Shown here in pieces: positions 8,308 to 16,517 of a DNA stretch of 64,000 bases. Location of the stretch: contig NZ_JASZYV010000002.1 of the NCBI RefSeq assembly GCF_030316895.1, positions 186,001 to 250,000 on the forward strand. The letters run 5' to 3'. The DNA comes from Variovorax dokdonensis (GTDB lineage: Bacteria > Pseudomonadota > Gammaproteobacteria > Burkholderiales > Burkholderiaceae_C). A program made the translations under genes and the position numbers. Numbering within the stretch: position 1 is the stretch's first letter; each line of letters begins with the position of its first letter. The notes beneath the pieces were generated by a model. The model searched no databases and was not told the DNA's origin. It was given only the letters and a program-made list of their open reading frames with translations.

Positions 8308-9748
8308 CAGCGGCGCACTCGCCATGGCCGGCTCCGCCATGCCCTTCGCCATGACACTGGCCGCGATGGGCGAAGCCGCGGCCCAGAGCGCGCCCGGCGA
8401 CGACTACAAGGCGCTGGTGTGCGTCTTCCTGTTCGGTGGCTGCGACTACGGCAACACCGTGATCACCTACGACGATGCGAGCCACGCCAAATACACCGCG
8501 ATCCGGGTTGCACAGGCGTCGGGCGGCATCGCCATCGCCAAGGACGCGCTGGCCGCCACCGCGCTCACGCCGTCCACCGCGCTGCCCGACGGCCGGCAAT
8601 ATGCGCTGCATCCGTCGATGACGGCGATGAAGGCGATGTTCGACGCCGGAACCGCCGCCGTGCAGCTCAACGTCGGGCCGCTGGTCATTCCACTCAACCG
8701 CGCGCTCTACAACAACGGCAACAAGAAGCTCTACCCGGTGCCGCCCAAGCTGTTCTCGCACAACGATCAGCAATCGACGTGGCAAAGCTCCCGCCCCGAA
8801 GGCTCGACCGTCGGCTGGGGCGGCAACATCGGCGACATTGTCCTGGGCGGCAACACCAATTCGCTGTTCACCTGCATCTCGGTAGCGGGCAATGCGGTGT
8901 TTCTTTCGGGCGACCACGCGCTGCAGTACCAGGTGGGCACCGGCGGCGCGGTGAAGATCAACAGCATGAGTGGCACCGGCAGCGTGTTCGGTTCCACCAA
9001 GGTCCGCGAGGCCATGTCTCTGCTCACGCAGAAGACGCGCGCGCATACGCTGGAGAACGAATACGGCGTCGTCACCACGCGGGCAGTGAACGCGGAAGGG
9101 CAAGTCAACGGCGCCATCGGGACGCCCTTCACCTTCGGTGCCAGCGGCGACTATCCGGACACTGGCCTGCATCGACAGCTGGGCATGGTTGCGCGGCTCA
9201 TTCGAGGCCGCACCAGCCTCGGTGCCAGGCGGCAGGTGTTCTTCGTCTCGCTGGGCGGCTTCGACCTGCACGACAACCTCATCGCGCGCCAGGGGCCGCT
9301 CTTGCAGCAGCTGTCGCAGTCCATCTCGGACTTCCACACGAAGATGCTGCCGGCGGACGTGGCTGGCAAGGTGACCACCTTCACCGCTTCGGACTTCGGG
9401 CGCACGCTCAGCTCCAACGGCGACGGCACCGACCACGGCTGGGGCAGCCACCACTTCATCGCGGGTGGCGCGGTCAAGGGCGGGGCCATCTACGGCGCGC
9501 CGCCGCCGGTGAGCGTGGAGAACAAGAGCGGCCTGGAAGGCTACGACGGCCATGTGGGCCAGGGCCGCCTCATTCCCACCACGTCGGTGGACCAGTACGG
9601 CGCGACCATGGGCAAGTGGTTCGGGCTGAACGACGCGCAACTGCTGGAGATCCTGCCCAACCTGAGCAACTTCGGCGCGGGCAGCATCGACATCGGCGGT
9701 GTGTCGCACAGCTACCCGCGCGATGTCGGATTCATGAAGCCGGCCTGA
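8258..9748 (+). CDS. DUF1501 domain-containing protein with twin-arginine signal, copy A
   Basis: A 496-residue DUF1501 protein, a family that belongs to the alkaline phosphatase/sulfatase-like superfamily but has no assigned reaction. Residues 10-40 carry a twin-arginine export signal (RRAFLRRSG then ALAMAGSAMPFAMTLAAMG), so the protein should be folded in the cytoplasm and sent out by Tat. Later segments include VCVFLFGGCDYGN near residue 55, the FVSLGGFDLHDN stretch near 335, and TDHGWGSHHFIAGGAVKGGAIYG near 395, which are family hallmarks with possible metal-binding D and H residues. It follows its DUF1800 partner by 13 bases. The last 654 bases are nearly identical to copy B. Confidence 0.88.
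   Translation: MHVIDPQGHTRRAFLRRSGALAMAGSAMPFAMTLAAMGEAAAQSAPGDDYKALVCVFLFGGCDYGNTVITYDDASHAKYTAIRVAQASGGIAIAKDALAATALTPSTALPDGRQYALHPSMTAMKAMFDAGTAAVQLNVGPLVIPLNRALYNNGNKKLYPVPPKLFSHNDQQSTWQSSRPEGSTVGWGGNIGDIVLGGNTNSLFTCISVAGNAVFLSGDHALQYQVGTGGAVKINSMSGTGSVFGSTKVREAMSLLTQKTRAHTLENEYGVVTTRAVNAEGQVNGAIGTPFTFGASGDYPDTGLHRQLGMVARLIRGRTSLGARRQVFFVSLGGFDLHDNLIARQGPLLQQLSQSISDFHTKMLPADVAGKVTTFTASDFGRTLSSNGDGTDHGWGSHHFIAGGAVKGGAIYGAPPPVSVENKSGLEGYDGHVGQGRLIPTTSVDQYGATMGKWFGLNDAQLLEILPNLSNFGAGSIDIGGVSHSYPRDVGFMKPA
9095..9748 (+). repeat. Near-identical 654-base block at the end of DUF1501 copy A
   Basis: Aligned by eye with 12612-13265 without gaps. I count about two dozen mismatches, mostly synonymous. 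The preceding 700 bases of the two DUF1501 genes are much less alike. Confidence 0.88.
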
Positions 9749-9768
9749 CACGGCGCGTCCGAAGAGAA

Positions 9769-9784
9769 GACAAAAAAGTCACAA
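9769..9784 (+). promoter_or_regulatory. A-tract element conserved upstream of the second DUF1800 gene
   Basis: GACAAAAAAGTCACAA, the counterpart of 6320-6336. Only this half, not the full inverted repeat seen in the first copy, is retained. It ends 61 bases before the sigma-54-like element at 9846. Confidence 0.45.
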
Positions 9785-9845
9785 CGCACATCGCCAGCGA
9801 GAACCATAGTCAACACTTGCAGGTGCCGGAACGCGTATGACGTTT

Positions 9846-9860
9846 GGGCACGCCGCTTGC
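9846..9860 (+). promoter_or_regulatory. Candidate sigma-54 (-24/-12) promoter of the second DUF1800-DUF1501 pair
   Basis: GGGCACGCCGCTTGC, identical to 6399-6413, with GG-N10-GC spacing. The predicted start is near 9872, about 39 bases before the ATG at 9911. Confidence 0.6.
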
Positions 9861-9910
9861 TCCTCCCCCATGTCTTGACGCTCTGCGTCCAAGAAAAAAA
9901 AGGGAGTGCA

Positions 9911-11767
9911 ATGAAGCGGGTCGAACAGGGCGCGGGACACAACGCGCCAGCAGCGCCCATGGGCGGATTCGTCCGCCCGACGGGTGCGAAGGTCGTCATC
10001 CTGGACTCGGCGCCTGTGCCGAGCTCGTCCGGTCCTCACCGTCCCTCGACATCGATCGCTTTGGCGATGTCGGCAGGCCTTCTCCCTGCGTGCGGTGGCG
10101 GTGGTGATGCCGCCGCATCCCCGCAAGCAACGACCGCCCGGACGACAAACTCGGCAGGCTCACTCGCGCCCTTGGCGAACTCGCCGACCGGACGCGGTTA
10201 CGCCTACGCCGCGGCCAAGAGCGACGTCGAGGCCGCGCGCTTTCTGATCCACGCGCAGGGATGGGCCGACGACGCGCAGATCGCCGCCGTGCGCAACCAG
10301 GGCTACCTGCCGTGGCTGGCGTCGCAGTTCGATGCCGCGCCCACGCAAGGCGGCTGGGCATGGCTGGCGAGCAAAGGCCTGAAGACGCCTGAAATCGGGG
10401 TCGACAACATGGTCTGGCAACAGCTCATGGCGTCGCCCGACAGCCTGCGCAAGCGACTGGCATTGGCGCTGTCGGAGATCTTCGTGGTCTCGGCCAACGA
10501 CATCAATGCTTCATGGCCAGAGTTCGCCATGGCCCAGTACTGGGACACGCTGGTGGATGGCGCGAGCGGCAACTTCCGTGACCTGCTCGAAGCCATCACG
10601 CTCAACCCGGCGATGGGCATGTACCTCAATACCCGGGGCAACCAGAAGGAGGACGACGACGGCCGTCAACCCGACGAGAACTACGCGCGCGAGGTCATGC
10701 AGCTGATGACCATCGGCCTGGTGCAACTGGAGCCGAACGGCCAACCACGACGCAGCGCCGATGGGCGCCCACTGCCGACTTATTCGCAGGACGATGTGAG
10801 TCAGCTTGCGCGCGTCTTCACCGGTTACGAGCTGGACATCGATCCGTCGGAGATGAACGCCTTCGCGGCGCCGGCCTCCGGCAGGCGCGGCGTGAGCAAC
10901 GGCTGGACAACGCGCCCCATGAGGCTGATGCCGACGCGCCATTCCACGCTGGCGGCCAACTTCCTGGGCGCGTCGGTGCCGGCGGGCACCGACGGCAAGA
11001 CGGCGCTCAGGATCGCGCTCGACACCTTGTTCAACCATCCGAACGTCGGCCCCTTCATCGGCCGCCAGTTGATCCAACGGCTGGTGACCAGCAATCCCAG
11101 CCCGGGCTACGTGGGCCGCGTGGCGACCGTGTTCGCCGACAACGGCGCTGGCGTGCGTGGCGACATGCGCAGCGTGTTTGCCGCCGTGCTGTTGGACAAC
11201 GAGGCGCGCGCGCCGGCTGGCCTGTCAGACCCCAACTTCGGGCGCCTGCGCGAACCGATGCTGCGCCTGGTGCAATGGGCGCGCACCTTCAAGGTCGGCT
11301 CTGCCACCGACACCTGGAAGGTGGGCGACACCTCCGCGATCACCAACCTCGGGCAAAGCCCGCTGCGCTCGCCCTCAGTCTTCAACTTCTTCCGGCCGGG
11401 CTTCGTCCCGCCTTCCACCGCCATCGCCGTCAACCGCATGGTGGCGCCCGAGTTCCAGCTGGTGAGCGAAGCCAGCGTCTGCACCTACGTCAACCGGATG
11501 CAGGCGGTCATCTCGGACGGCCTGGCCGCCGGCGATCTCATGCCCGACTATGGCGCGGAGCGCAGGCTGGCGCTGGACGCCTCGGCACTGGTCGATCGTC
11601 TGAACCTGCTGCTGTGCGCGGGGCAACTTTCCACCGCCACGGTCAACGTCATCAAGACCGCGCTGGGCACGCCGGAGGCGGCCAGTGGAGAAAGCAATCG
11701 CGACAACCGCATCTTCGCCGGCATTCTGTTGGTCATGGGTTGCCCCGAATACCTGGTTCAGAAATAA
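9911..11767 (+). CDS. DUF1800 domain-containing protein, copy B
   Basis: A 618-residue paralogue of the protein at 6460-8244, function unknown. The ATG at 9911 follows AAAAGGGAGTGCA, a good ribosome-binding site. The N-terminus is longer than copy A (about 60 residues before the ACGGGG run) and has a weaker lipoprotein signal, LAMSAGLLPAC, with proline at a usually small position. It is therefore uncertain whether it is lipidated. DUF1800 segments match copy A closely, with diverged stretches around residues 230-330 and 470-520. It is followed after 13 bases by its own DUF1501 partner. Copy B seems to have arisen by tandem duplication of the whole unit including its promoter. Confidence 0.88.
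   Translation: MKRVEQGAGHNAPAAPMGGFVRPTGAKVVILDSAPVPSSSGPHRPSTSIALAMSAGLLPACGGGGDAAASPQATTARTTNSAGSLAPLANSPTGRGYAYAAAKSDVEAARFLIHAQGWADDAQIAAVRNQGYLPWLASQFDAAPTQGGWAWLASKGLKTPEIGVDNMVWQQLMASPDSLRKRLALALSEIFVVSANDINASWPEFAMAQYWDTLVDGASGNFRDLLEAITLNPAMGMYLNTRGNQKEDDDGRQPDENYAREVMQLMTIGLVQLEPNGQPRRSADGRPLPTYSQDDVSQLARVFTGYELDIDPSEMNAFAAPASGRRGVSNGWTTRPMRLMPTRHSTLAANFLGASVPAGTDGKTALRIALDTLFNHPNVGPFIGRQLIQRLVTSNPSPGYVGRVATVFADNGAGVRGDMRSVFAAVLLDNEARAPAGLSDPNFGRLREPMLRLVQWARTFKVGSATDTWKVGDTSAITNLGQSPLRSPSVFNFFRPGFVPPSTAIAVNRMVAPEFQLVSEASVCTYVNRMQAVISDGLAAGDLMPDYGAERRLALDASALVDRLNLLLCAGQLSTATVNVIKTALGTPEAASGESNRDNRIFAGILLVMGCPEYLVQK
10936..11335 (+). repeat. Near-identical 400-base block inside DUF1800 copy B
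   Basis: Mate of 7404-7803. Confidence 0.9.
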
Positions 11768-11830
11768 GAGGAAGCACGCGATGCACGTGATCGACCCCCA
11801 GGGCCATACCCGCCGCGCCTTCCTGCGCCG
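11750..11830 (+). repeat. Exact 81-base repeat spanning the DUF1800/DUF1501 junction, copy B
   Basis: Mate of 8227-8307. Confidence 0.9.
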
Positions 11831-13265
11831 AAGCGGCGCGCTCGCGATGGCCGGTTCGGCCATGCCTTTCGCGTCGATCTTGTCCGTGATGGGCGAAGCG
11901 GCCGCGCAGAACGCCAGCGACTACAAGGCGCTCGTGTGCGTCTTTCTTGGTGGCGGCTGTGACTACGCCAACACCGTGGTCACCTACGACCAAGCCAGCC
12001 ATGCGCGATACGCCGCCATCCGAAGTCGGCGAGGGACTGGCGGCATCGCCATTGCCCGCAGGGCGCTGGCAGCGACGCAGCTCGACCCCGCAGAGGCGCT
12101 GCCGGCCGGGCGGCAATACGCGCTGCATCCGTCGATGACGGCGATGAAGGCGATGTTCGACGCCGGCACACTGGCCGTGCAACTCAACGTGGGGCCGCTC
12201 ATCGTGCCGCTCAACCGTTCGCTGTACGAGCACAGCAACAAGACGCTGTACCCGGTGCCGTCCAATCTTTTTTCGCACAACGACCAGCAGTCGACGTGGC
12301 AGAGTTCATCGCCCGAGGGGGCCATCGTCGGCTGGGGGGGCAAGATCGCCGACGTCATGTTGAACAACAACGCCGGTTCATTGTTCACCTGCATTTCGGT
12401 GGCGGGCAATGCCGTCTTTCTGTCGGGCACCAGCGCGCTGCAATACCAGGTGGCAACGGCGGGCGCCGTGAAGGTCGAAAGCGCCAGCGGGACGGGCAGC
12501 GTGTTCGGCTCCGAGACAGTGAGGCAGGCGATGGCGCAGCTCACGCAGAAGCGCAGCGCACACACGCTGGAAGATGAATACGTCAAGGTGATGCAGCGTG
12601 CGGTCAACGCAGAAGGGCAAGTCAACGGCGCCATCGGGACGTCCTTCACCTTCGGTGCCAGCGGCGACTATCCGGACACCGGCCTGCATCGACAGCTGGG
12701 CATGGTCGCGCGGCTCATTCGAGGCCGCACCAGCCTCGGTGCCAGGCGGCAGGTGTTCTTCGTCTCGCTGGGCGGCTTCGACCTGCACGACAACCTCATC
12801 GCGCGCCAGGGGCCGCTCTTGCAGCAGCTGTCGCAGGCCATCTCGGACTTCCACACGAAGATGCTGCCGGCGGACGTGGCCGGCAAGGTGACCACCTTCA
12901 CCGCGTCGGACTTCGGGCGCACGCTCAGCTCCAACGGCGACGGCACCGACCACGGCTGGGGCGGCCATCACTTCATCGCGGGTGGCGCGGTCAAGGGCGG
13001 GGCCATCTACGGCGCGCCGCCGCCCGTCAGCGTTGAAAACAAGAGCGGCCTGGAAGGCTACGACGGCCATGTGGGCCAGGGCCGCCTCATCCCCACCACG
13101 TCGGTGGACCAGTACGGCGCGACCATGGGCAAGTGGTTCGGGCTGAACGACGCGCAACTGCTGGAGATCCTGCCCAACCTCAGCAACTTCGGCGCTGGCG
13201 GCATCGACATCGGCGGTGTGTCGCACAGCTACGCGCGCGATGTCGGCTTCATGAAACCGGCCTGA
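11781..13265 (+). CDS. DUF1501 domain-containing protein with twin-arginine signal, copy B
   Basis: A 494-residue paralogue of the protein at 8258-9748, function unknown, with the same twin-arginine signal (RRAFLRRSG). The ATG at 11781 is fixed by the GAGGAAG ribosome-binding site shared with copy A. Residues 35-275 differ from copy A at many positions, for example VCVFLGGGCDYAN and a distinct NNNAGSLF loop, whereas residues from about 278 to the end are nearly the same. The gene ends seven bases before the convergent Bug-receptor stop. Coexistence of diverged N-terminal and homogenised C-terminal halves suggests gene conversion or selection for different partner contacts. Confidence 0.88.
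   Translation: MHVIDPQGHTRRAFLRRSGALAMAGSAMPFASILSVMGEAAAQNASDYKALVCVFLGGGCDYANTVVTYDQASHARYAAIRSRRGTGGIAIARRALAATQLDPAEALPAGRQYALHPSMTAMKAMFDAGTLAVQLNVGPLIVPLNRSLYEHSNKTLYPVPSNLFSHNDQQSTWQSSSPEGAIVGWGGKIADVMLNNNAGSLFTCISVAGNAVFLSGTSALQYQVATAGAVKVESASGTGSVFGSETVRQAMAQLTQKRSAHTLEDEYVKVMQRAVNAEGQVNGAIGTSFTFGASGDYPDTGLHRQLGMVARLIRGRTSLGARRQVFFVSLGGFDLHDNLIARQGPLLQQLSQAISDFHTKMLPADVAGKVTTFTASDFGRTLSSNGDGTDHGWGGHHFIAGGAVKGGAIYGAPPPVSVENKSGLEGYDGHVGQGRLIPTTSVDQYGATMGKWFGLNDAQLLEILPNLSNFGAGGIDIGGVSHSYARDVGFMKPA
12612..13265 (+). repeat. Near-identical 654-base block at the end of DUF1501 copy B
   Basis: Mate of 9095-9748. Confidence 0.88.
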
Positions 13266-13271
13266 GCCGGT

Positions 13272-14258
13272 TCAATCCATCTTCAGGCCCAGCTGGCTCA
13301 CCACCGGTGCCCAGCGTGCGATTTCCTGCTGCATGGTGCGCTCGGCCTGGGCGCTGGTGCTGCCGACGGCCTTCAGGTCGACATTGCGCAGGCGCGCCTG
13401 GATCTCGGGCATGGCCATGATGGCCGCGGCATGCTGCTCGAGCGCGGCCACCACCGGCGCCGGCGTGCCGCGACGAGCTTGCAGCACGAGCTTGAAGCTG
13501 ATGTCCAAGTCCTTCTGGTTGAGCGCCTTGGCCAGCGGCGGCACCTGCGGGGCCAGCTCCGACGGCTCGGCCGACGACACCGCCAGCGCCTTCAGGCGAC
13601 CGGCCTGCACCTGCGGCATGACCGTGGGCGTGGCCAGGAAGCCGCAATCCACCTCGCCAGCCAGCACGGCCGTGGTGGCTGGGGCAGGGCCCTTGTACGG
13701 AATGTGCTGCATGCGCGCGCCGGTCTTCTGAAGGAACATCTCTGCGGCCAAGTGGCCGGGTACTGCCGGTCCGCCCGAGGCGTAGGTCATCGGCTGCGTC
13801 TTGGTCAGCGCCACGAGTTCGGGCACCGTATCGGCCTTGACCTTGGGGTTGCACACCAGCAGCTGCGTGAAGCTGGCGAGGATCGAGACATTCAACAGGT
13901 CCTTCTTGGCATCGAAGGGCATGTTGCGATATACGAGCGGGTTGGTGGTGACCACCGTGTCGGGGCTGACGACCAGCGTGTAGCCGTCCGGCTCGGATTG
14001 AGCGACCACGCCTGCCGCCAGGTTGTTGCCGGCGCCGGGCTTGTTCTCGACGACCACCGCCTGCCCGGTGCGCTTTTGTAGCTGCTCGGCAAACAGGCGC
14101 GAAGTGATGTCCGAGGGCCCGCCCGGCGGCGAGCCCACCAGGACGCGGATCGTCTTGGTCGGCCAGGCAGCGGCCTGGGCGTGGACAGCGATCGGGGCCA
14201 GGGCCGCTGCCGCGGCGGCCAGGAGGGAAAGGGAGAACAGGGGGCGGCGGCTGAACAT
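13272..14258 (-). CDS. Bug/TctC-family extracytoplasmic substrate-binding protein
   Basis: A 328-residue periplasmic binding protein of the Bordetella uptake gene (Bug) family, used by tripartite tricarboxylate-type transporters to capture organic anions. The ATG at 14258 is preceded by AGGAG at a six-base distance. Signal peptide residues 1-26 end in VHAQA. The family signature AWPTKTIRVLVGSPPGGPSD follows directly, and VENKPGAGNNLAAG lies near residue 80. No TctA/TctB membrane genes are nearby, as usual for solitary Bug proteins. It lies beside the IclR gene in the same orientation, 105 bases downstream of it, so its ligand may be an aromatic acid used by the homogentisate genes; that is inference. 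Confidence 0.9.
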   Translation of the reverse strand: MFSRRPLFSLSLLAAAAAALAPIAVHAQAAAWPTKTIRVLVGSPPGGPSDITSRLFAEQLQKRTGQAVVVENKPGAGNNLAAGVVAQSEPDGYTLVVSPDTVVTTNPLVYRNMPFDAKKDLLNVSILASFTQLLVCNPKVKADTVPELVALTKTQPMTYASGGPAVPGHLAAEMFLQKTGARMQHIPYKGPAPATTAVLAGEVDCGFLATPTVMPQVQAGRLKALAVSSAEPSELAPQVPPLAKALNQKDLDISFKLVLQARRGTPAPVVAALEQHAAAIMAMPEIQARLRNVDLKAVGSTSAQAERTMQQEIARWAPVVSQLGLKMD

Positions 14259-14363
14259 TCTTGTCTCCTGAAGGAAAGGCTTCAAAAACGGTCAGTCTAG
14301 GCAAGCGTATCGTCAATGCCTACGGGGTTGCACCCCATGCGCGTCGGCGGTATTGGCCGCGTT

Positions 14364-15281
14364 TCACCGCGCGCCAAGCCGCTGGGAAATCGCCCGCGCG
14401 CAATCGCGCATGGCTTGCGCCACCGGGCCGTCCCAATCGATGTCGAACACGCCCGCCGGGCCGATGGCCGTGAGAGCCAGCACCATCTCGCCCGCGTGAT
14501 TGAACACCGGCGCGGCCATCGCGTTGACGCCGGGAATGACCTCGCCCTGCGAGCGCGACAGGCCACGCTGGCGCACTTCTTCCAGTTGCGCCGAGAAGGC
14601 CTCCCAGCTTGGCAGCGGGCGTACGGCAGGCATGCCCAGCGGGTTGGGCATGGCGCCGGTGGCGCCGTCGCCTTGGCTGCTCGCCGCGTCCTGCCGGCGC
14701 CGCTGCGCACGCATGCGCTCGTCTTCCAGCAGGTGCTGCACCTCGGCAGGATCGCGAAACGCGCCGAACAGCTTGCCCGATGCCGTCTCCGTCAGCGAGA
14801 ACACCGTGCCGTGCCGCATGTTCACGTGCACCGGCGTCGGCGATTCGGCAATCTGAACAATGGTCGCGCCCCGCGCACCCCACACCACGATGGCCACCGT
14901 CTGGCCGATGGTCTGCGCCAGTTGCGCCGCCAACGACCCTGCCACCTGCACCGGGTTCGCCTGCTGCAGGCTGATCAGTCCCAGTTGCAAGGCCAAGGGC
15001 CCAAGCTGGTAATGGCCATTGCCGGGGTCTTGCTCGATCAGGCCGAGACGACCGAAACTGACCAGATACGGGTGCGCCTTGGCTGCCGTCATGTCGGCCT
15101 CGCGCGCCAGGTCCTTGAGGGCGAGCGAGCGCCCATGGTGCACCAGCGCGCGCAGCAGTTGCCCGCCGACCTCGATGCTCTGGATGCCACGCTGGGCGGC
15201 CCCGCGTGCATCGGTCGCGAGTTCCTGGTCAGTAGGGGTGCCGGGGTCGGCCGCCTTGCCGCTTTTCGTTGTGTTGCCCAT
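14364..15281 (-). CDS. IclR-family transcriptional regulator
   Basis: A 305-residue IclR regulator: winged helix at residues about 30-95 (IEVGGQLLRALVHHGRSLAL, DLAREADMTAAKAHPYLVSF) and an effector domain from about 110 to the end. An insert of some 25 residues (RRRQDAASSQGDGATGAMPN region) interrupts the effector domain. The ATG at 15281 is preferred; an upstream in-frame start at 15323 would add 14 residues. It is divergent from the MBL-fold/hydroxylase/hmgA/fahA operon across 156 bases, the usual layout for a regulator of the adjacent pathway. I found no convincing operator palindrome in 15282-15437. Confidence 0.88.
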   Translation of the reverse strand: MGNTTKSGKAADPGTPTDQELATDARGAAQRGIQSIEVGGQLLRALVHHGRSLALKDLAREADMTAAKAHPYLVSFGRLGLIEQDPGNGHYQLGPLALQLGLISLQQANPVQVAGSLAAQLAQTIGQTVAIVVWGARGATIVQIAESPTPVHVNMRHGTVFSLTETASGKLFGAFRDPAEVQHLLEDERMRAQRRRQDAASSQGDGATGAMPNPLGMPAVRPLPSWEAFSAQLEEVRQRGLSRSQGEVIPGVNAMAAPVFNHAGEMVLALTAIGPAGVFDIDWDGPVAQAMRDCARAISQRLGAR

Positions 15282-15437
15282 TGCCAAGTGCCAAGCCCAC
15301 GTTGTGATGTTCGCCAATACCAAAGGGATTAGACATTAACTGATTTCGGGCCTAAACTGCGTCCCGTTCGCTTTCGACAAATGCATTCTGTTTAGTCAAA
15401 CGCCAACCCGCCACCACGACCCAACAAGGAGACAAGC

Positions 15438-16403
15438 GTGAGCCAGCCCGCCAAGAAAGCCTTTGCCAGCCAAGCCGACCTCGAAGCCAAGAAGGTGAGC
15501 TTCACCAAGCTTTCGGACAACGCCTATGCCTACACGGCCGAAGGCGACCCGAACACCGGCGTCATCATCGGCGACGACGCGGTGATGGTGATCGACACCC
15601 AGGCCACGCCGGTCATGGCGCAGGACGTGATCCGGCGCATCCGCGAGGTGACCGACAAGCCCATCAAGTTCGTGGTGCTGAGCCACTACCACGCGGTGCG
15701 CGTCCTGGGCGCATCCGGCTACAAGCCCGAGCACATCATTGCCAGCCGCGACACCTACGACCTGATCGTCGAGCGCGGCGAGCAGGACAAGGCCAGCGAA
15801 ATCGGCCGCTTCCCGCGCCTGTTCCAGTCGGTCGAGTCCGTGCCGCCGGGCCTGACCTGGCCGACCATGACCTTCCAGGGAAAGATGTCCATCTGGTTGG
15901 GCAAGCTCGAAGTGCAACTGATCCAGCTGGGCCGCGGGCACACCAAGGGCGACACGGTGGCCTGGCTGCCGCAGCAGAAGATCCTTTTCTCCGGCGACCT
16001 GGTGGAGTTCGACGCCACGCCCTATGCCGGCGACGCGTACTTCCAGGAGTGGCCCAAGACGCTGGACAACATCGCCGCCATGGAGCCCGTGGCGCTGGTG
16101 CCCGGCCGTGGCGCGGCGCTGAACACGCCCGCCGAAGTGGCCCAGGGCTTGAAGGGCACGCGCGACTTCATCGTCGACCTGCATGCCGCCGTGGCCGACA
16201 GCGCCAGGGCGGGCAAGGACCTGGGCACGGTCTACAAGGAGGCGTATGAAAAGCTCAAGCCCAAGTACGGCCACTGGGTGATCTTCGATCACTGCATGCC
16301 CTTCGACGTGAGCCGCGCCTACGACGAGGCCACGCGTCATCCCGATCCGCGCGTCTGGACGGCCGAGCGGGACGTCGAGATGTGGAAGAGCCTGGAGGGC
16401 TGA
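15438..16403 (+). CDS. MBL-fold metallo-hydrolase-like protein
   Basis: A 321-residue metallo-beta-lactamase-fold protein starting at a GTG preceded by AAGGAGA. The fold landmarks are GVIIGDDAVMVIDTQATPVM (residues about 33-55), the VVLSHYHAVRVLG motif near 80-92, GRGHTKGDTVAWLP near 170 and FSGDLVEFDATPYAGD near 185. The classical H-x-H-x-D-H metal motif reads H-Y-H-A-V-R here, lacking the D and the last H, so metal binding may be altered. It is the first gene of the homogentisate operon and separated from the flavoprotein by about 115 bases. It might hydrolyse a thioester or lactone related to the pathway; the reaction is unknown. Confidence 0.8.
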   Translation: MSQPAKKAFASQADLEAKKVSFTKLSDNAYAYTAEGDPNTGVIIGDDAVMVIDTQATPVMAQDVIRRIREVTDKPIKFVVLSHYHAVRVLGASGYKPEHIIASRDTYDLIVERGEQDKASEIGRFPRLFQSVESVPPGLTWPTMTFQGKMSIWLGKLEVQLIQLGRGHTKGDTVAWLPQQKILFSGDLVEFDATPYAGDAYFQEWPKTLDNIAAMEPVALVPGRGAALNTPAEVAQGLKGTRDFIVDLHAAVADSARAGKDLGTVYKEAYEKLKPKYGHWVIFDHCMPFDVSRAYDEATRHPDPRVWTAERDVEMWKSLEG

Positions 16404-16517
16404 TCGCCCCAGGCTGCGCACTGCGTGCTTCGCCCGCCCCTCCTGCTGCGCGGGTGGGGCTGCGAGAGGCCCGAGCCCTTCGTGCCGGGCCGTGGAAAAA
16501 CGATGGAGACGTGTTCC

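Noticed and set aside
8227..11830. The exact 81-base direct repeats as attachment sites or insertion-sequence ends
   Set aside because: They are coding sequence at equivalent positions in duplicated genes, and no recombinase or transposase lies between them.
16426..16483. GC-rich imperfect hairpin between the MBL-fold and hydroxylase genes as a terminator
   Set aside because: Central mismatches and no T-run; pairing is what one expects by chance at this GC content.
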